A program made the position numbers and the translations under genes. From positions 85,328,292 through 85,392,291 of the forward strand of contig NC_080043.1 of the NCBI RefSeq assembly GCF_012489685.1: a stretch of DNA of 64,000 bases, in the 5' to 3' direction. This DNA comes from Lotus japonicus. Taxonomy: Eukaryota; Streptophyta; Magnoliopsida; Fabales; Fabaceae. The notes under the pieces were generated by a model. It made no database searches and was not told where the DNA came from. It was given only the letters and a program-made list of their open reading frames with translations. The first letter of the stretch is position 1. Every line of letters begins with the position of its first letter. Positions 49,420 to 60,132 of this stretch are shown piece after piece.

Positions 49420-49668
49420 TCTGAGTCTTGTGAGAAAGATGATGTTATGTGAGAACATGAGAATAAATCACCGACCGTTAGATCTAATCATGAACGGTCC
49501 AGATTAAAACATTAAGTCACATGACATTGTTAAGTGGTCATGTGACTATCACATGACTATTTAAATCTTTTAATCTGGGTCATTCATAATTAAATCTAAC
49601 GGCAGTGATTTATTCTCATTTTCTCACATAAAAACACCATTCTCATAAGATACATCCTCTATATATAT
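49420..49668. mobile_element. Palindromic MITE, copy 1
   Basis: A foldback repeat about 250 bp long. Each arm has TATGTGAGAACATGAGAATA-type sequence at the outside, then AAATCA, the GACCGTTAGATCTAATCATG block and AGATTAAAACATTAAGT. The right end is GATACATCCTCTATATAT. The left tip is worn. It shares nearly all of its sequence with copy 2. Confidence 0.75.
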
Positions 49669-49849
49669 ATCAAGCAGAAATGGTCGAACCATGTAGAGTT
49701 TGTACCGTCTTGACTATAGCCAAAGGTGATAAGCGACACCCGAGCAGAAATGGTTAAACACGAGGCCAGTGTTTCGACCGTCTCGAGGTGCCCAACCTAT
49801 AAGTGGCAATACCGTTGGTTTGTCCCGTTGCCAAGCAGAGTATATATAT
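49669..49849. other. Spacer between two MITE copies
   Basis: About 180 bp with an imperfect internal repeat: AGCAGAAATGGT occurs twice (about 49674 and 49744), each followed by an ACCGTCT or GACCGTCTCGAGG block. Origin unknown. Confidence 0.35.
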
Positions 49850-50108
49850 ATATATAGAGGATGTATCATGTGAGAAAGGTGTTCTTATGTGAGAACATGA
49901 GAATAAATCATGACCGTTAGATCTAATCATGAACGGTCCAGATTAAAACATTAAGTTATGTGAGTTTTTAAGAAAGTCACATGACTTTTTTAAGTGATCA
50001 TGTGAGCATTAAATTGTTTTAATCTGGACCGTTCATGACATGATCTAACGGTCATGATTTATTCTCATTTTCTCACATAAGAACATCTTTCTCATATGAT
50101 ACATCCCC
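49850..50108. mobile_element. Palindromic MITE, copy 2
   Basis: A foldback repeat with better-kept ends: AGAGGATGTATCATGTGAGA on the left and TCTCATATGATACATCCCCT on the right, both abutting TA runs, so the target may be TA. The arms are about 115 nt and nearly self-complementary, so a transcript would form a long hairpin. Confidence 0.78.
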
Positions 50109-50128
50109 TATATATATATATATATATA
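50109..50128. repeat. (TA)n tract at the left border of the pararetrovirus
   Basis: About ten TA units stand exactly between MITE copy 2 and the first viral base, matching a longer TA tract at the other viral border. Confidence 0.8.
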
Positions 50129-50181
50129 CCAGAGAGTGCGGAAGCTAAAAAACATGATGGAAAAGTACTTACAGAAAAGCT

Positions 50182-50187
50182 TTTATT
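50182..50187 (-). terminator. Viral poly(A) signal
   Basis: AATAAA on the minus strand, about 105 nt downstream of the viral TATA box, the spacing expected when a pregenomic RNA is polyadenylated shortly after its own start site. Confidence 0.5.
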
Positions 50188-50291
50188 CAAAGAACTGCAG
50201 GGATTACACACATAGAGAGAGAGAGAGGTAGGTAAGAGAGAGAGAGAGGTAGGTCAAAAAACCCGATGCCTCTTACTCTTACTAAGCTACC

Positions 50292-50299
50292 TATTTATA
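50292..50299 (-). promoter_or_regulatory. Viral pregenomic RNA promoter, TATA box
   Basis: TATAAATA on the minus strand in the intergenic region downstream of ORF2, followed by pyrimidine-rich CTACCTCTCTCTCTC repeats that would lie in the RNA leader. Two perfect 25-bp direct repeats lie about 70-125 bp upstream (50368-50417). Confidence 0.55.
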
Positions 50300-50367
50300 C
50301 AAGCTTTGACCATGGTTACTTTCGAAAGTAACTCTGGTTTACATAAAAGTAACTATAGTTAATGAAA

Positions 50368-50417
50368 AGTAACTTTAATAATGAAAGTGGATAGTAACTT
50401 TAATAATGAAAGTGGAT
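50368..50417 (-). repeat. Tandem 25-bp repeat upstream of the viral TATA box
   Basis: Two exact head-to-tail copies, 50368-50392 and 50393-50417, each containing AGTAACTTTAATAATGAAAG. More AGTAACT words continue toward the TATA box. Repeats at this distance often act as enhancers in plant pararetroviruses; activity is inference. Confidence 0.6.
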
Positions 50418-50491
50418 TCCTTGTCGGCCAATATTAGAAAGCAGATTCTTTCTTGATCATGATGAGAAGGGTTGATAATGACCTTTTGTCC

Positions 50492-51745
50492 TTAAGTGTA
50501 TGGATGATAGTTGATGCCCAAACAGTCATCTTCATTTTCTTGAAGGTAGTTCTGGCTGTTGACTGATGAAGTATCTGAGCCAGACTTCTGACTCATCATA
50601 TCTATCTTCTTTTGAAATTCTTGGGGAGAGCTTGCTGCGGCTAATTCGGCTATGAGCCTTGATCTTTCTTGAAGAAATGAACTTTCTTGATTGAGACTAG
50701 AAACAGGGTTAGTTGACAGCTGTTTCTTGCTTTGTTGAGTAAGCTGATAAGTCTTTATCCAAGCTTCAAGTTTTGTCTGTTGAATTAGAGAGATATTGAA
50801 TTTTGCCCACCATTTTATTTTAAAAATGCGATAGAGCTGATAGAGTTCTGTATCCTCATAAATTTCTACAGTTCTCCAATCCCAGGTTAAAATCCAAGAT
50901 ATGGCTTGCGAAGCTGTGAACATGAGGAGTTTGTCTTCCATAATGAAATTTGACTTCTGAGCAAAGTACTTGAATAATGGTTTTACTTCTTCGGGAAAGA
51001 TAGACTCATCGAGACCTACCTTGCAAAACCAAACTTTAAACCATTGAGGGAACTTTAAAGAGATTCCCTTTTTGAACCAAATGAACCAGGAGTGTTGATA
51101 AGGATAAAGATACAAGGCGTAATACCAGGCATCTGTATAATCAAAGTAGTTATAACTAGGAGGGTCGAACTGCCTAGAAAACTGCTTAAAATAATGAAGA
51201 GGAGCATTTCAATCCTGGGGTGTAAGGACTTTAAGGATTTTGATCTTGGAGAACGCTATTTCTCCTTGTTTATCTTGGTTATGTGTGACTTCTATGGAGT
51301 CAGAGTCTACTAGAATGAATTCATAAAATAATCTGGTCTTCTTGGGGTGTCCAGGGACATAATGAAAGTTGGTAGGGAATAATTGAGTGGCTATTTCTCT
51401 AGGACTTAAAGAGAAATGTTCTCTTTCTATAATGAGAGATGGCTCACCTTCTGGTTTTTCCAGATATTCGGTTGGCTCGGGTTTGGCAGGGGTTTTTGAA
51501 GGGCTTTGAGCTAATACTGTATATTTATTGGTTAATGGGACTAATGAGGGTTTTTGGTGAGGTGTTTTGACAATTTGAGCTGTGGTGAGTTTTTGAGAAG
51601 GCTTTGAAGGGGTGGTTGGTATTGAAGATCCAGCAACCTTGATAGGGGTTACTACTATTGCTTTTGATCCTGATGGTGATGATGATGATGACGAACCCAG
51701 TGGGGGTCCATATTGATCCTTTGATTTGGGTTTTGTATCACTCAT
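50492..51745 (-). pseudogene. Pararetrovirus ORF2, interrupted by one TGA
   Basis: One frame runs 51745 to 50492 on the minus strand except for a single in-frame TGA at 51209-51211, which splits it into 178 and about 238 codons. The first part is Ser/Pro/Lys-rich (GSSSSSSPSG, SKTPAKPEP). The second has an aromatic stretch (FIWFKKGISLKFPQWFKVWF) and a polar C-terminus. Its start ATG overlaps the ORF1 stop by 8 nt (51738-51745), as in translationally coupled viral frames. Similar proteins sit after the polyprotein in integrated plant pararetroviruses; their function is unknown to me. The intact reading on both sides of the stop suggests a recent lesion. Confidence 0.75.
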
Positions 51746-54700
51746 GTTTTCCCTGTAAAAATTCTCTGGTTAGAAAATCTGGAAGGGAGTTACTGTCTCC
51801 TTTAATATGAGTTATTTCAAAATCAAAGCAAGAAAGTAAAGATTGCCATCTGGCAAAAATGTGTTTTGAAACTAGGTTTTGAACATCCTTTTGTAAAACT
51901 GAAGGTGCTGCTTTGCAATCAGTTTTTATCAAAAAAATTTTATTAAAAACATCATCTTGAAATTTTTGAACACATAGGACTATTGAAAGAACCTCTTTTT
52001 TGACTGTGGAATATTTCTGTTGAGCTGGGTGCCAAATACCTGAATGGTACCTAACTATTTGTTCTTTTGAAGACTGAGGTTTTACCTGCTTAAGTATCCC
52101 ACCATATCCTAATTCTGATGCATCGGTTTCTATAATTAATGAAGCATCTGGATCTGGTATTCCTAAACAAGGTAGACTTTGAACTAATCTTTTGACTTCT
52201 CTAACACTATGGCTCATTTCTTTAGACCATGGCGGAGAGTTTTTCCTAAGTCTTTTGAACAAAGGGGCACAAATTATCCTTATGTTGGGGATAAAATCTG
52301 CTACATAATTAACACAACCTAGAAATCTCTGTAATTGAGTTTTCTCTTTTAATTCATTTGGAAAGTTTTTGGCAAATTCTAACGATCTTTGTATTGGGGT
52401 AATTTGTCCCTGATGAATTTCATATCCTAAAAATCTGGTTTTGGTTTCAAAGATTTTCATCTTTTTTGCTGAAACTACTAATCCATTTTTCTTAATGATT
52501 TCTATAAATTTTTCTAAATGTTGAACATGCTGATCTATGCCTTTTGAGAATACTAAGACATCATCTAGATATACAATGGTAAAGTCCATGTATGGATAGA
52601 ATATATCATTCATGATGTTTTGATATTCACTAGGGGCATTTTTCAAACCTTGTGGCATTACATTCCATTCATAATGACCAAAAGGGACAACGAAGGCGGT
52701 TTTATAACGATCCTCCTCCTTGACCGAAATTTGATAATATCCTGACTTCATATCAAATTTTGAGAATATTGTTGCTTTATGTAATCTTTTAATGAGATCT
52801 GTTTTATTAGGCAATGGATATCTTATCCATTTTAATACTTTGTTTAAGGGTTTGTAATTAATGACTAATCTAGGGGCTCCTCTTTCTAACTCAGAAGCAT
52901 TCATGACATAAAACCCTGTGCAACTCCAAGGAGATTTGGAGTGGCGAATCAGGCCCTTGTTGAGATATTCTCCTATTTCTTCTCTATAATATTTTAAATA
53001 TTGTTCATTCATTTGAATGGGCCGGGCTTTGGTAGGGATGTCTTTCTCATTAAACCCGTCTATGTATGGTAATGTTATGGTATGTATTTTTCTATGATGA
53101 AAGGCCATGGGATTTAAATCACATAGATCCTTTTCTATCCGATCTTGAAAATCCTTAATAATCTTTTGAATATTAGATCTCTTGAGCTGTTCTTCTAATT
53201 TATAATATTTTATTTCTTTTTGTAAAGAATTGATATGATTCTTTTTTCTAGAGATTATATTTATTTTGGAGGTGGAGATTTCCTTTAATAGATTTAATTC
53301 TTTTACCTGAGGAGGTTTTATAAATGGAAAAGTAATAGTCTTTCCTAAGACTGTTGTGACTATTCCTTTTTCATCTATTTTATCAATAGGGTATAGAAGA
53401 CAAATGAATGGAGTTCCTAAAATGATTTTTTCTGTCATGTTTTTGACTAGGACAAATGAAGATCTAAAACAAACTTGGCTTTTGCAAATCTTTGCATTTG
53501 ATAGTTTGTATTGAATATTCATTTTGGATCCATTTGCACTATTGACTCCTTCTTTGGTTTTCTCATAAAATTGAGTGGGGACTAAGCCTTCCTGAATACA
53601 ATTAATATCTGCGCCACTATCAATGAGGGCTATTATATTGATTCGAAAATCATTATTAATGACTAAAGTTATTTCAGAGTGCCATTTATGGGTTATAACC
53701 AAGTTGAGGAGATTAAGATAACTTTCACTGGGTTCTTCTTTTTCTTCATTATGTATTTGCTTTAATCCTGAGGTACTGGCTAAGGTTTCTTGAGATTCTA
53801 TAATTTTTATCCCAGCTATTTCCATTAATCTGAACTCTAAGCTAAGATCATTTTGCTTTAATTGATTAACTTCTTCTTTTAATATTTTTACTTCTTCTTG
53901 AAGATCTGATAAGGTTATGGTTGGTTTAGGACGAAATCTATTAAAAATTTCATTCATGCTATTTATTGGAGGACTAATTTCCTTTTTCAAGGTTTCTTCC
54001 TTCTTGACCAAAAGATTTAGTTGTTGTAGAAATTCGTCCCTTAAGGGGGAATCCTCCATTTTGTCTATTATAGAGATTAAACTCATAGTTTGATCTTGGG
54101 TTAGCATATTGACGTTTTGTCCTAAACATCCTGCACAATCACAGAATCCTGAACTATCTTTAACACATTCTCTTTCTTCTTCTGAAGAGGAATGAGAATC
54201 AGATGAGTATTCGACCAGATTTACATCTTGGTCTTCATCTCCTTCATATTCATATTCTGAAGAGTAATGAGGATCTTCACTATTAATGAGAACACTGATT
54301 AGACTATCTTTGAGTTTTTGGTCTAAATTTAATTCATTAATTTTTTGTTGAGTTTTGCATTTGTTTGCATAATGTCCTGGCTTTCCACATTTCCAGCAGA
54401 CATTTTTCTTTTTATTAGGATTTACAGCTTTTTTGTTTATAGGTTTTTGAGTAGTAGGACTTTGTTCATAAGGTCTCTTTTGAAATGGTTTTCTCTTTTT
54501 ATATCCCTGAGAAGGCTTTGTTTTGGCTCTATTAATCCTTCTAGCTTTTGAACTAGGAGCTTGTAAAGGTTCTACTCCATATTGTTCACAAAAGCTACCT
54601 ACTTCTTTTCTTGAGATTTGCATATCTCTTTGCATTTTGTTTTGAAGTTTGAAGTCAGTACAAACTTGTATTCCTGTGTGTACTATAGTGTTATGCAATT

Positions 54701-54972
54701 GTCCAAATGATAGCGAACCAAAATTTACTGGATTTCCTTGATTAAAAAGTGATAAATTATCTAATACCTTTGATTGCATTAATCTAGGTAATCCTGCAAT
54801 AAAGCGCTCCTTCCAGAAGGCGCTGTTGCCATCTTCTCTTAAGGTTACCTTTGAGAAGAAGGTGTCTTTATACCATCTGTAATCAGACATGGTAGGACAA
54901 TAGAGATTAGCGAGCTGGCTTGAAGCTCTCTCTCTAAATATGCTAGGATCTCCTATGAAATGAAGTATAATA

Positions 54973-55034
<62 letters not shown>

Positions 55035-55055
55035 TTTATTGTCATTTTGGGGCAA
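51738..55055 (-). CDS. Pararetrovirus polyprotein ORF1 (capsid-protease-RT-RNase H), 5'-truncated
   Basis: The open frame is 1105 codons, but the first 25-30 encode repeated Ile-Tyr from the TA microsatellite and are not viral; viral sequence begins near 54970. Domains in order: capsid-like region, zinc knuckle CWKCGKPGHYANKC near residue 219, acidic region, retropepsin ALIDSGADINC near 476, reverse transcriptase with YLDDVLVF near 827, and RNase H with IETDASELGYGG near 972. No integrase follows. The protease-RT-RNase H order fits both Caulimoviridae and Ty3 elements; the missing integrase and LTRs and the second ORF favour Caulimoviridae. The movement-protein part is missing. No internal stop or frameshift is seen, so the remainder is well preserved. 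Confidence 0.85.
54980..55031. repeat. (TA)n microsatellite at the right border of the pararetrovirus
   Basis: About 25 nearly perfect TA units directly upstream (in viral sense) of the truncated capsid region. Confidence 0.9.
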
Positions 55056-56233
55056 AATCTACTATAAACCTAGACCATTATGGCCTAGGTAGTTTTCGGT
55101 TGTAAAGTTTTTCCTCTATTGGTGGGGTGCACCAAACATAAAAAAATTATTTAATTTTTTTCCAACTATTAGATATATTAATCACATACTTTTACTTTTG
55201 ACGGTTCAAATTATATGACATTATTTAAAACACATGTGTAACCATGTGCTCTTCTACCATATCATCACCTCCAAATGTGTTGCCGCCACTGGAAAACTTC
55301 ATGGTTGTTGCACCAAAGCACGAGTCAAGGCACTATGAATTTCAAAATGCAGAGGATCGGTAGACAAAAATGTATTGGATCTAGCACCTTCATTGATCCA
55401 GTTGGAGTAAAATATTATAACTAATCAAAGGATGAAGGGAGACTTGTACTGAAAGAAATCAACCTTCACTTTATGAAGGAAACTCTTGCTTCGTTCTACA
55501 CCTTATGAATATGAACCAACTGACTTTTGTGAAAATCTTGTTGCAGTATTCTTTGGATCCATGATATACACCACCATATCTCAATATTTTCTATCATAAT
55601 TCACACAAATCGCTCGTCAAAAATTGGGGAAATATAGAACGCATTGTGTATGTGCATATCTCATCATGCACGGTCAAATTGTACTCACCAGCTCATGTGG
55701 CATTACAATGACAAAAGACAATGGTTTTGGAGTTGTGGGGTTATTGAAGGGGAAGGGGAACATAGCCTCGTCGTTTAGGAGAATGTTGTGCAGAACGCGA
55801 TAACGGAAGGGGGTCATCGTGATGGTGAAGGCTAGAATAACATAAGTCAGAGTCCAACGTGGTCGTGATGGTTGAGGTCAAGTTGAAGAAAGAGATAATT
55901 TTATAAATTGTGATTATTTAGGTGGTCCATTATGGTATCAAATTCTACAAAATTATCAAGTTTACATAGTGATTCATCATAAACTTTTATTTTATATCAA
56001 ATTTACTTTAGACACGACCGTCATTTTAATTCAGTGTGTTTGGTTTGGGGGAAAGGAAAGGAAAATATTAAGAGAGGAAAGAAAACACAAATACCAAGAT
56101 TCCTTCCCCCATTTGGATGCTCCATAAACAGTAGAGGAAAGAAAGAAAACTGGTGGGACCCACGCTCTGAAACTTTCCGTCCAAAATGAGAAGAAAACAG
56201 ACACTAAGCCATATTTTGTTTCAATTCTCTATA
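55056..56233. other. Intergenic, no recognised gene
   Basis: About 55240-55900 is mildly GC-richer and may be an old degenerate gene or repeat, but I find no domain on either strand. GTGTTTGGTTTGG with GGAAAGGAAAGG begins near 56037 and may be the left end of an outer repeat whose partner is near 61050-61100. Confidence 0.35.
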
Positions 56234-56553
56234 GGGTTAAATATGTTTATGGTCCCTGTGTATTGAGGACAGTTTGAGTTTGGCCCCTAATTTTTTCAAA
56301 GTAAAGTAACCACCCCTCTGATTACACTTTCCGTAACAAACCACCCTTAACTCCGCCAGTCCTTGCCAAATACCATCACCTGAGGGGACGTGGCATTGCC
56401 ACGTATTAAATGAGGTTGACCTGAATTTATTTTCACCTTATTATTATTTACAAATCTTCATCTGCATATCTTCTTCATCAAAAACCCACTCTTCAACATC
56501 AATCTTCAGGTGCATAAAGGATCATTCATCAAACCCAGAAAAATTAGCAAAAA

Positions 56554-56786
56554 ATGATATCTTTGGATTTGGTTCCACCATCTTCCTCTGTCACTTTCAG
56601 CAGACCCATTCACCAATTTTCCATTCAATCGATGACCCTCTCTTTCAGAGTCTTCTCCACACCAGCAGCCACACCCCTCAAATCTCGCTTCCTCTTCTCC
56701 TTCAGCACATGCCCCTCCAGCCCCTACGACATCGTTTCACTCCACAATCCTTCCCTTGTTTCTGATCACTTGCGCGCAGCGGTTTC
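56554..56786 (+). pseudogene. Captured PPR gene fragment, 5' piece
   Basis: From ATG at 56554 the frame encodes a Ser/Arg/Phe-rich, organelle-targeting-like N-terminus (MTLSFRVFSTPAA is internal), ending LVSDHLRAAVS at the LTR insertion point. The second piece continues at 59251. By family resemblance this is the 5' end of a pentatricopeptide-repeat (RNA-binding organelle) gene carried by the surrounding MULE. Confidence 0.6.
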
Positions 56787-59250
56787 TGTAACACCCCAAT
56801 TCTAAACGGTATATGTATTGCAAATATCAGAGTGATAAAAATTCTAACACTCATGGGGCATTACATAATCACTTAGAACATTATCATAATGCTCCTGTAA
56901 CAGATACATAACACATAAACTTTGAGATGAACTCATAAATAAACTTAAATGCTCTTGTGACAGTTAATTAGTCTTTGAACTAGTTCACTTTGACAAATAG
57001 TTATGCAGCGAATCCAGTGTCTTTAAAACTTAAAGAAAACATAGTATCTTGCCCACAACTTAAAACAGAAACAACTTCTCAAATAACAACTTAATTCAAA
57101 TTATAACAGAAGGAAAACAAGCGTCCATTTCCCCCCCGAGTGCTACGTATCAGAGCAAGGACTCCAACTCGAAATAAAGGCTATAGACTACTCCTCCTAA
57201 TTACCTGCACGTTACCAACAAGGGTAACATTCAAACAGAAGGGGTGAGATATCGAGTATCATAAATATAAGAATGGCAATAAATATGCTAGATTAATGCC
57301 ACACCACTTCTTTTTATATTCATATAGCTCAGTTACTAAAACAGTCACAAATAACGTCATCGACTCGGATACAATTCGAACACAACAATGACTATGCATA
57401 TGTATGTGGTACCAACAGGGCTTCAGCCCTCATCACGAATTGCCAATTATTGGAGGCACAAGGCATAAGCCTTCATCACAAATCGCCAATACAGGCCATC
57501 ACAGAGTATGCAGATGCTATGCGACTCAAAAGGACGTATACATCTCATAATCATCACTTCAACATGAGGCATTGCGCCTATATCACTACATCACTAACAT
57601 CGCTTAAAACAACACAATTCAGCACACATGCATTTTTATCAACTATACAATTACCCTGACATCTTAGGCAATTTTGGCACCAAATCAATGAAACAACTCA
57701 CTTAAGCATGCAATCATGGAAGAAGCTATCACATATGGTAAATAAATTATGGATTTCATGCTAAAGGTGTTCAGCCACATGCATCATCCTCATAGCTAAT
57801 ACATGGAACATAAAGACACTAACTTTCGTACAACATGTAAGCTAAATCTAATTATATTTCCAAAACAATCAGAATTTCCGTAATCTGGAAAAACAGCAGG
57901 AACACCAGCCACTAAAAGCGGTCTCCTGAATTCGTTACTGAACCAAAAATCATGTATTTTATATGCCTAGAAAGCTAACTTAAAGTCCTCCGATTTCTTA
58001 GTTGATCACATCTTCATTTGAGCACTCTAACTGGGCGAAAACAGGTCTCGAAGTGTACTGTCCAGCCCAGGAAATTTTGGACAGCAGCACAGCATCATCA
58101 AATCCGTGCATAAATCATATAGCAGTTCAGGAATTACGCTCACAGCAGAAATATATTTCAGTAGAGATAACCTACAGGATTCGTTACTTGTTCAAAAATT
58201 ACAAATGACCTCAATTTGAAAAGCTAACAGAAAACTCTACCTCTTTCTAGTTCATCAAAGAATTTTCTGGGCACATTAACAAGGTGAAAAATCACGTTGA
58301 AGTTCACTGGCAGAGATAGCAGATACAGAGCGCAGAAAAACATGGTTTACTAAACTGAACTTACAGACCTCGTCTCTCAACCAAAAATTATGTATCATAT
58401 CATTCCAGAAAGCTCTTTCAAAGGCCTACACTTTCTTAGTTCAACGCAACATTATTCGAGCACTCTAAACAGGCTCTAAAAGGCTTCGAAAGTCACGGTT
58501 CATACCAGGAAAATGACCAGTCCGTTTTATGTTCCAAAATAAGTGATTAAAGTTGTTTCTCATCAAACAAGACACAAAACCTAACAAGCATGCTACCTAA
58601 CAGTCCTTATGTGCGTGATCATAAAGAAAATCAAAAGGGAACCTCAACCCAAAACTCCTAGCATACTATGGTTCTGCCCTCACCCCGTTCAATCACACAA
58701 AAGAAAATCCCAAAATCAATGGATTTCAAATCAGATTTCCAGAACATCATTAACAGAAACAATTCTACATCTCCCAAATCCCTAATATCATTCACCATAA
58801 TTCCATTAGAAACTCAAAATCCCACCCTTACCTTTGGATTGAGTGCAGCTCCCCGTTCCTGATCGAATTCTCCGAAGCCGATCCGCTCTCCCTCTCTTCC
58901 TGCTACTTCACGCACAACCTTCTTCTTTTTTTTTTCTCCTTCTTTCACGCGTCCTCTTCTTTCTTATTTTTTTTTTCTTTAGCTGCTTCCCCATCCTTAT
59001 TAAACCATCTAAACCTAATTCCTCAAGGGCTAAACTAAAAATCCTAAAATCTCTCCTAGTCCTTGTCTCTATTTTTAATCCTAACTTTCACCCCCTAGCT
59101 CTCTTCCATTTCATAAAACACACTCAGCATCACAAAAAAATTATTTTATTTCATTAAAGTATTAATATATCACCTATTAAACCACCATACAATATAATCT
59201 TAATTAAAATAAAATACCAACATTATTTTAATTAAAAACGGGGTGTTACA
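56787..59250. mobile_element. Solo LTR (2464 bp) with 5-bp target duplication
   Basis: Starts TGTAACACCCC and ends GGGGTGTTACA (TG...CA with an 11-bp inverted end), flanked by GTTTC at 56782-56786 and 59251-59255. It contains no coding region, primer-binding site or polypurine tract, so it is best read as one long LTR left after recombination of a Ty3-type element. Three diverged copies of a block of about 160 bp lie at 57920-58500 (words such as AACCAAAAAT, AGAAAGCT and TTTCTTAGTT). CT-rich tracts lie at 58900-58980. Confidence 0.82.
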
Positions 59251-59480
59251 GTTTCCCCAGTCTGAGCTGTTCGTTCGGGTCCTCCATTCAGTCTGAACCC
59301 GACCCGGATCTGCTCTCTGGTTCTTCCGTTGGGCTGAGAGGCAACCTGGGTTCAGGGGGTCTGATTCGGCGTTCGCCGCCATCCTCGGCATGCTCGCCAG
59401 AAACGGTTGGATGAGGTCCGCGTATTGGGTCATGGAGAAGAATATGGTTGGGTGAAAATGGAGGACGTTGTCATGGATGT
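59251..59480 (+). pseudogene. Captured PPR gene fragment, 3' piece
   Basis: Broken frames encode SELFVRVLHSV, RQPGFRGSDSAFAAILGMLA and RNGWMRSAYWVMEK, typical of the first repeats of a mitochondrial PPR protein. In-frame stops and a 1-nt loss next to the LTR junction show that it is dead. Together with 56554-56786 it is one fragment split by the solo LTR. 59480-59640 may also belong to it. Confidence 0.65.
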
Positions 59481-60132
59481 TTTGGTTAGTGGTGATGCTT
59501 CTTCTGCTTCTTCATCTTCGCCTAAGGGATCGGTTAAGCTTCTTGATTTGCTGCTTATTGTGTTCCACGAATTGGGATGTTTTGTTGTTGTTTGTGTTCC
59601 ACGAATTGGGGGTTGTGATTTGATGAGGAAACCCTAGATCTAGTTTTGAGGATTGATTTTAAGGCTTTTGGTGAATTAAATGGAAGAAGGGGTTTGATGA
59701 TGAATTATTCTATTTTCTGGATTTTATATTTTTAATGCTGGAGAAGATGATGAATATGAAAATGAAGAACGTAGATGAAGAGGAACCCAAGAACTATTAA
59801 TTTGCATTTTATTTGTTAAAATAGGTATGTAATTAGGAAGTTAATTAGAGTGTCTTAATTTTATTTTTAATTTAATGAAAAATGAAAACCTTAAAAAAAT
59901 GTCATTTTTAATTTTTACTAAAAAATAAATTCCAGGTCAACCTCATTTAATACGTGGCAATGCCACGTCCCCTCAGGTGATGGTATTTGGCAAGGACTGG
60001 CGGAGTTAAGGGTGGTTTGTTACGGAAAATGTAATCGGAGGGATGGTTACTTTACTTTGAAAAAATTAGGGGCCAAACTCAAACTGTCCTCAATACACAG
60101 GGACCATAAACATATTTAACCCTTCTCTATAA

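Larger units (their letters stand above)
50129..54979 (-). mobile_element. Truncated endogenous pararetrovirus (Caulimoviridae)
   Basis: A 4.85-kb virus-derived segment on the minus strand lies between two TA microsatellites. In sense order it holds part of a capsid-protease-RT-RNase H polyprotein (ORF1), an overlapping ORF2 broken by one TGA, and a promoter/poly(A) region. There is no integrase and no LTR, which separates it from Ty3 elements. No movement-protein region is present; the copy begins inside the capsid region. The two-ORF layout and integration in TA repeats fit what I recall of florendoviruses, though a petuvirus-like assignment cannot be excluded. No tRNA-Met primer site was found. 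Confidence 0.82.
56234..60123. mobile_element. Mutator-like element with 9-bp target duplication (Pack-MULE)
   Basis: Long inverted repeats of about 210 bp (56234-56443 and 59916-60123) start GGGTTAAATATGTTTATGGT at the left and mirror it at the right. TTCTCTATA stands on both sides (56225-56233 and 60124-60132), an exact 9-bp target duplication typical of Mutator-like elements. No transposase is inside. The interior carries a fragment of a PPR-type gene, itself split by a solo LTR (56787-59250). Without that insertion the element would be about 1.42 kb. Confidence 0.93.

Noticed and set aside
50225..50260. Short direct repeats of GAGAGA/GGTAGGT
   Set aside because: Simple-sequence repeat in the viral leader, not a CRISPR-like or regulatory array.
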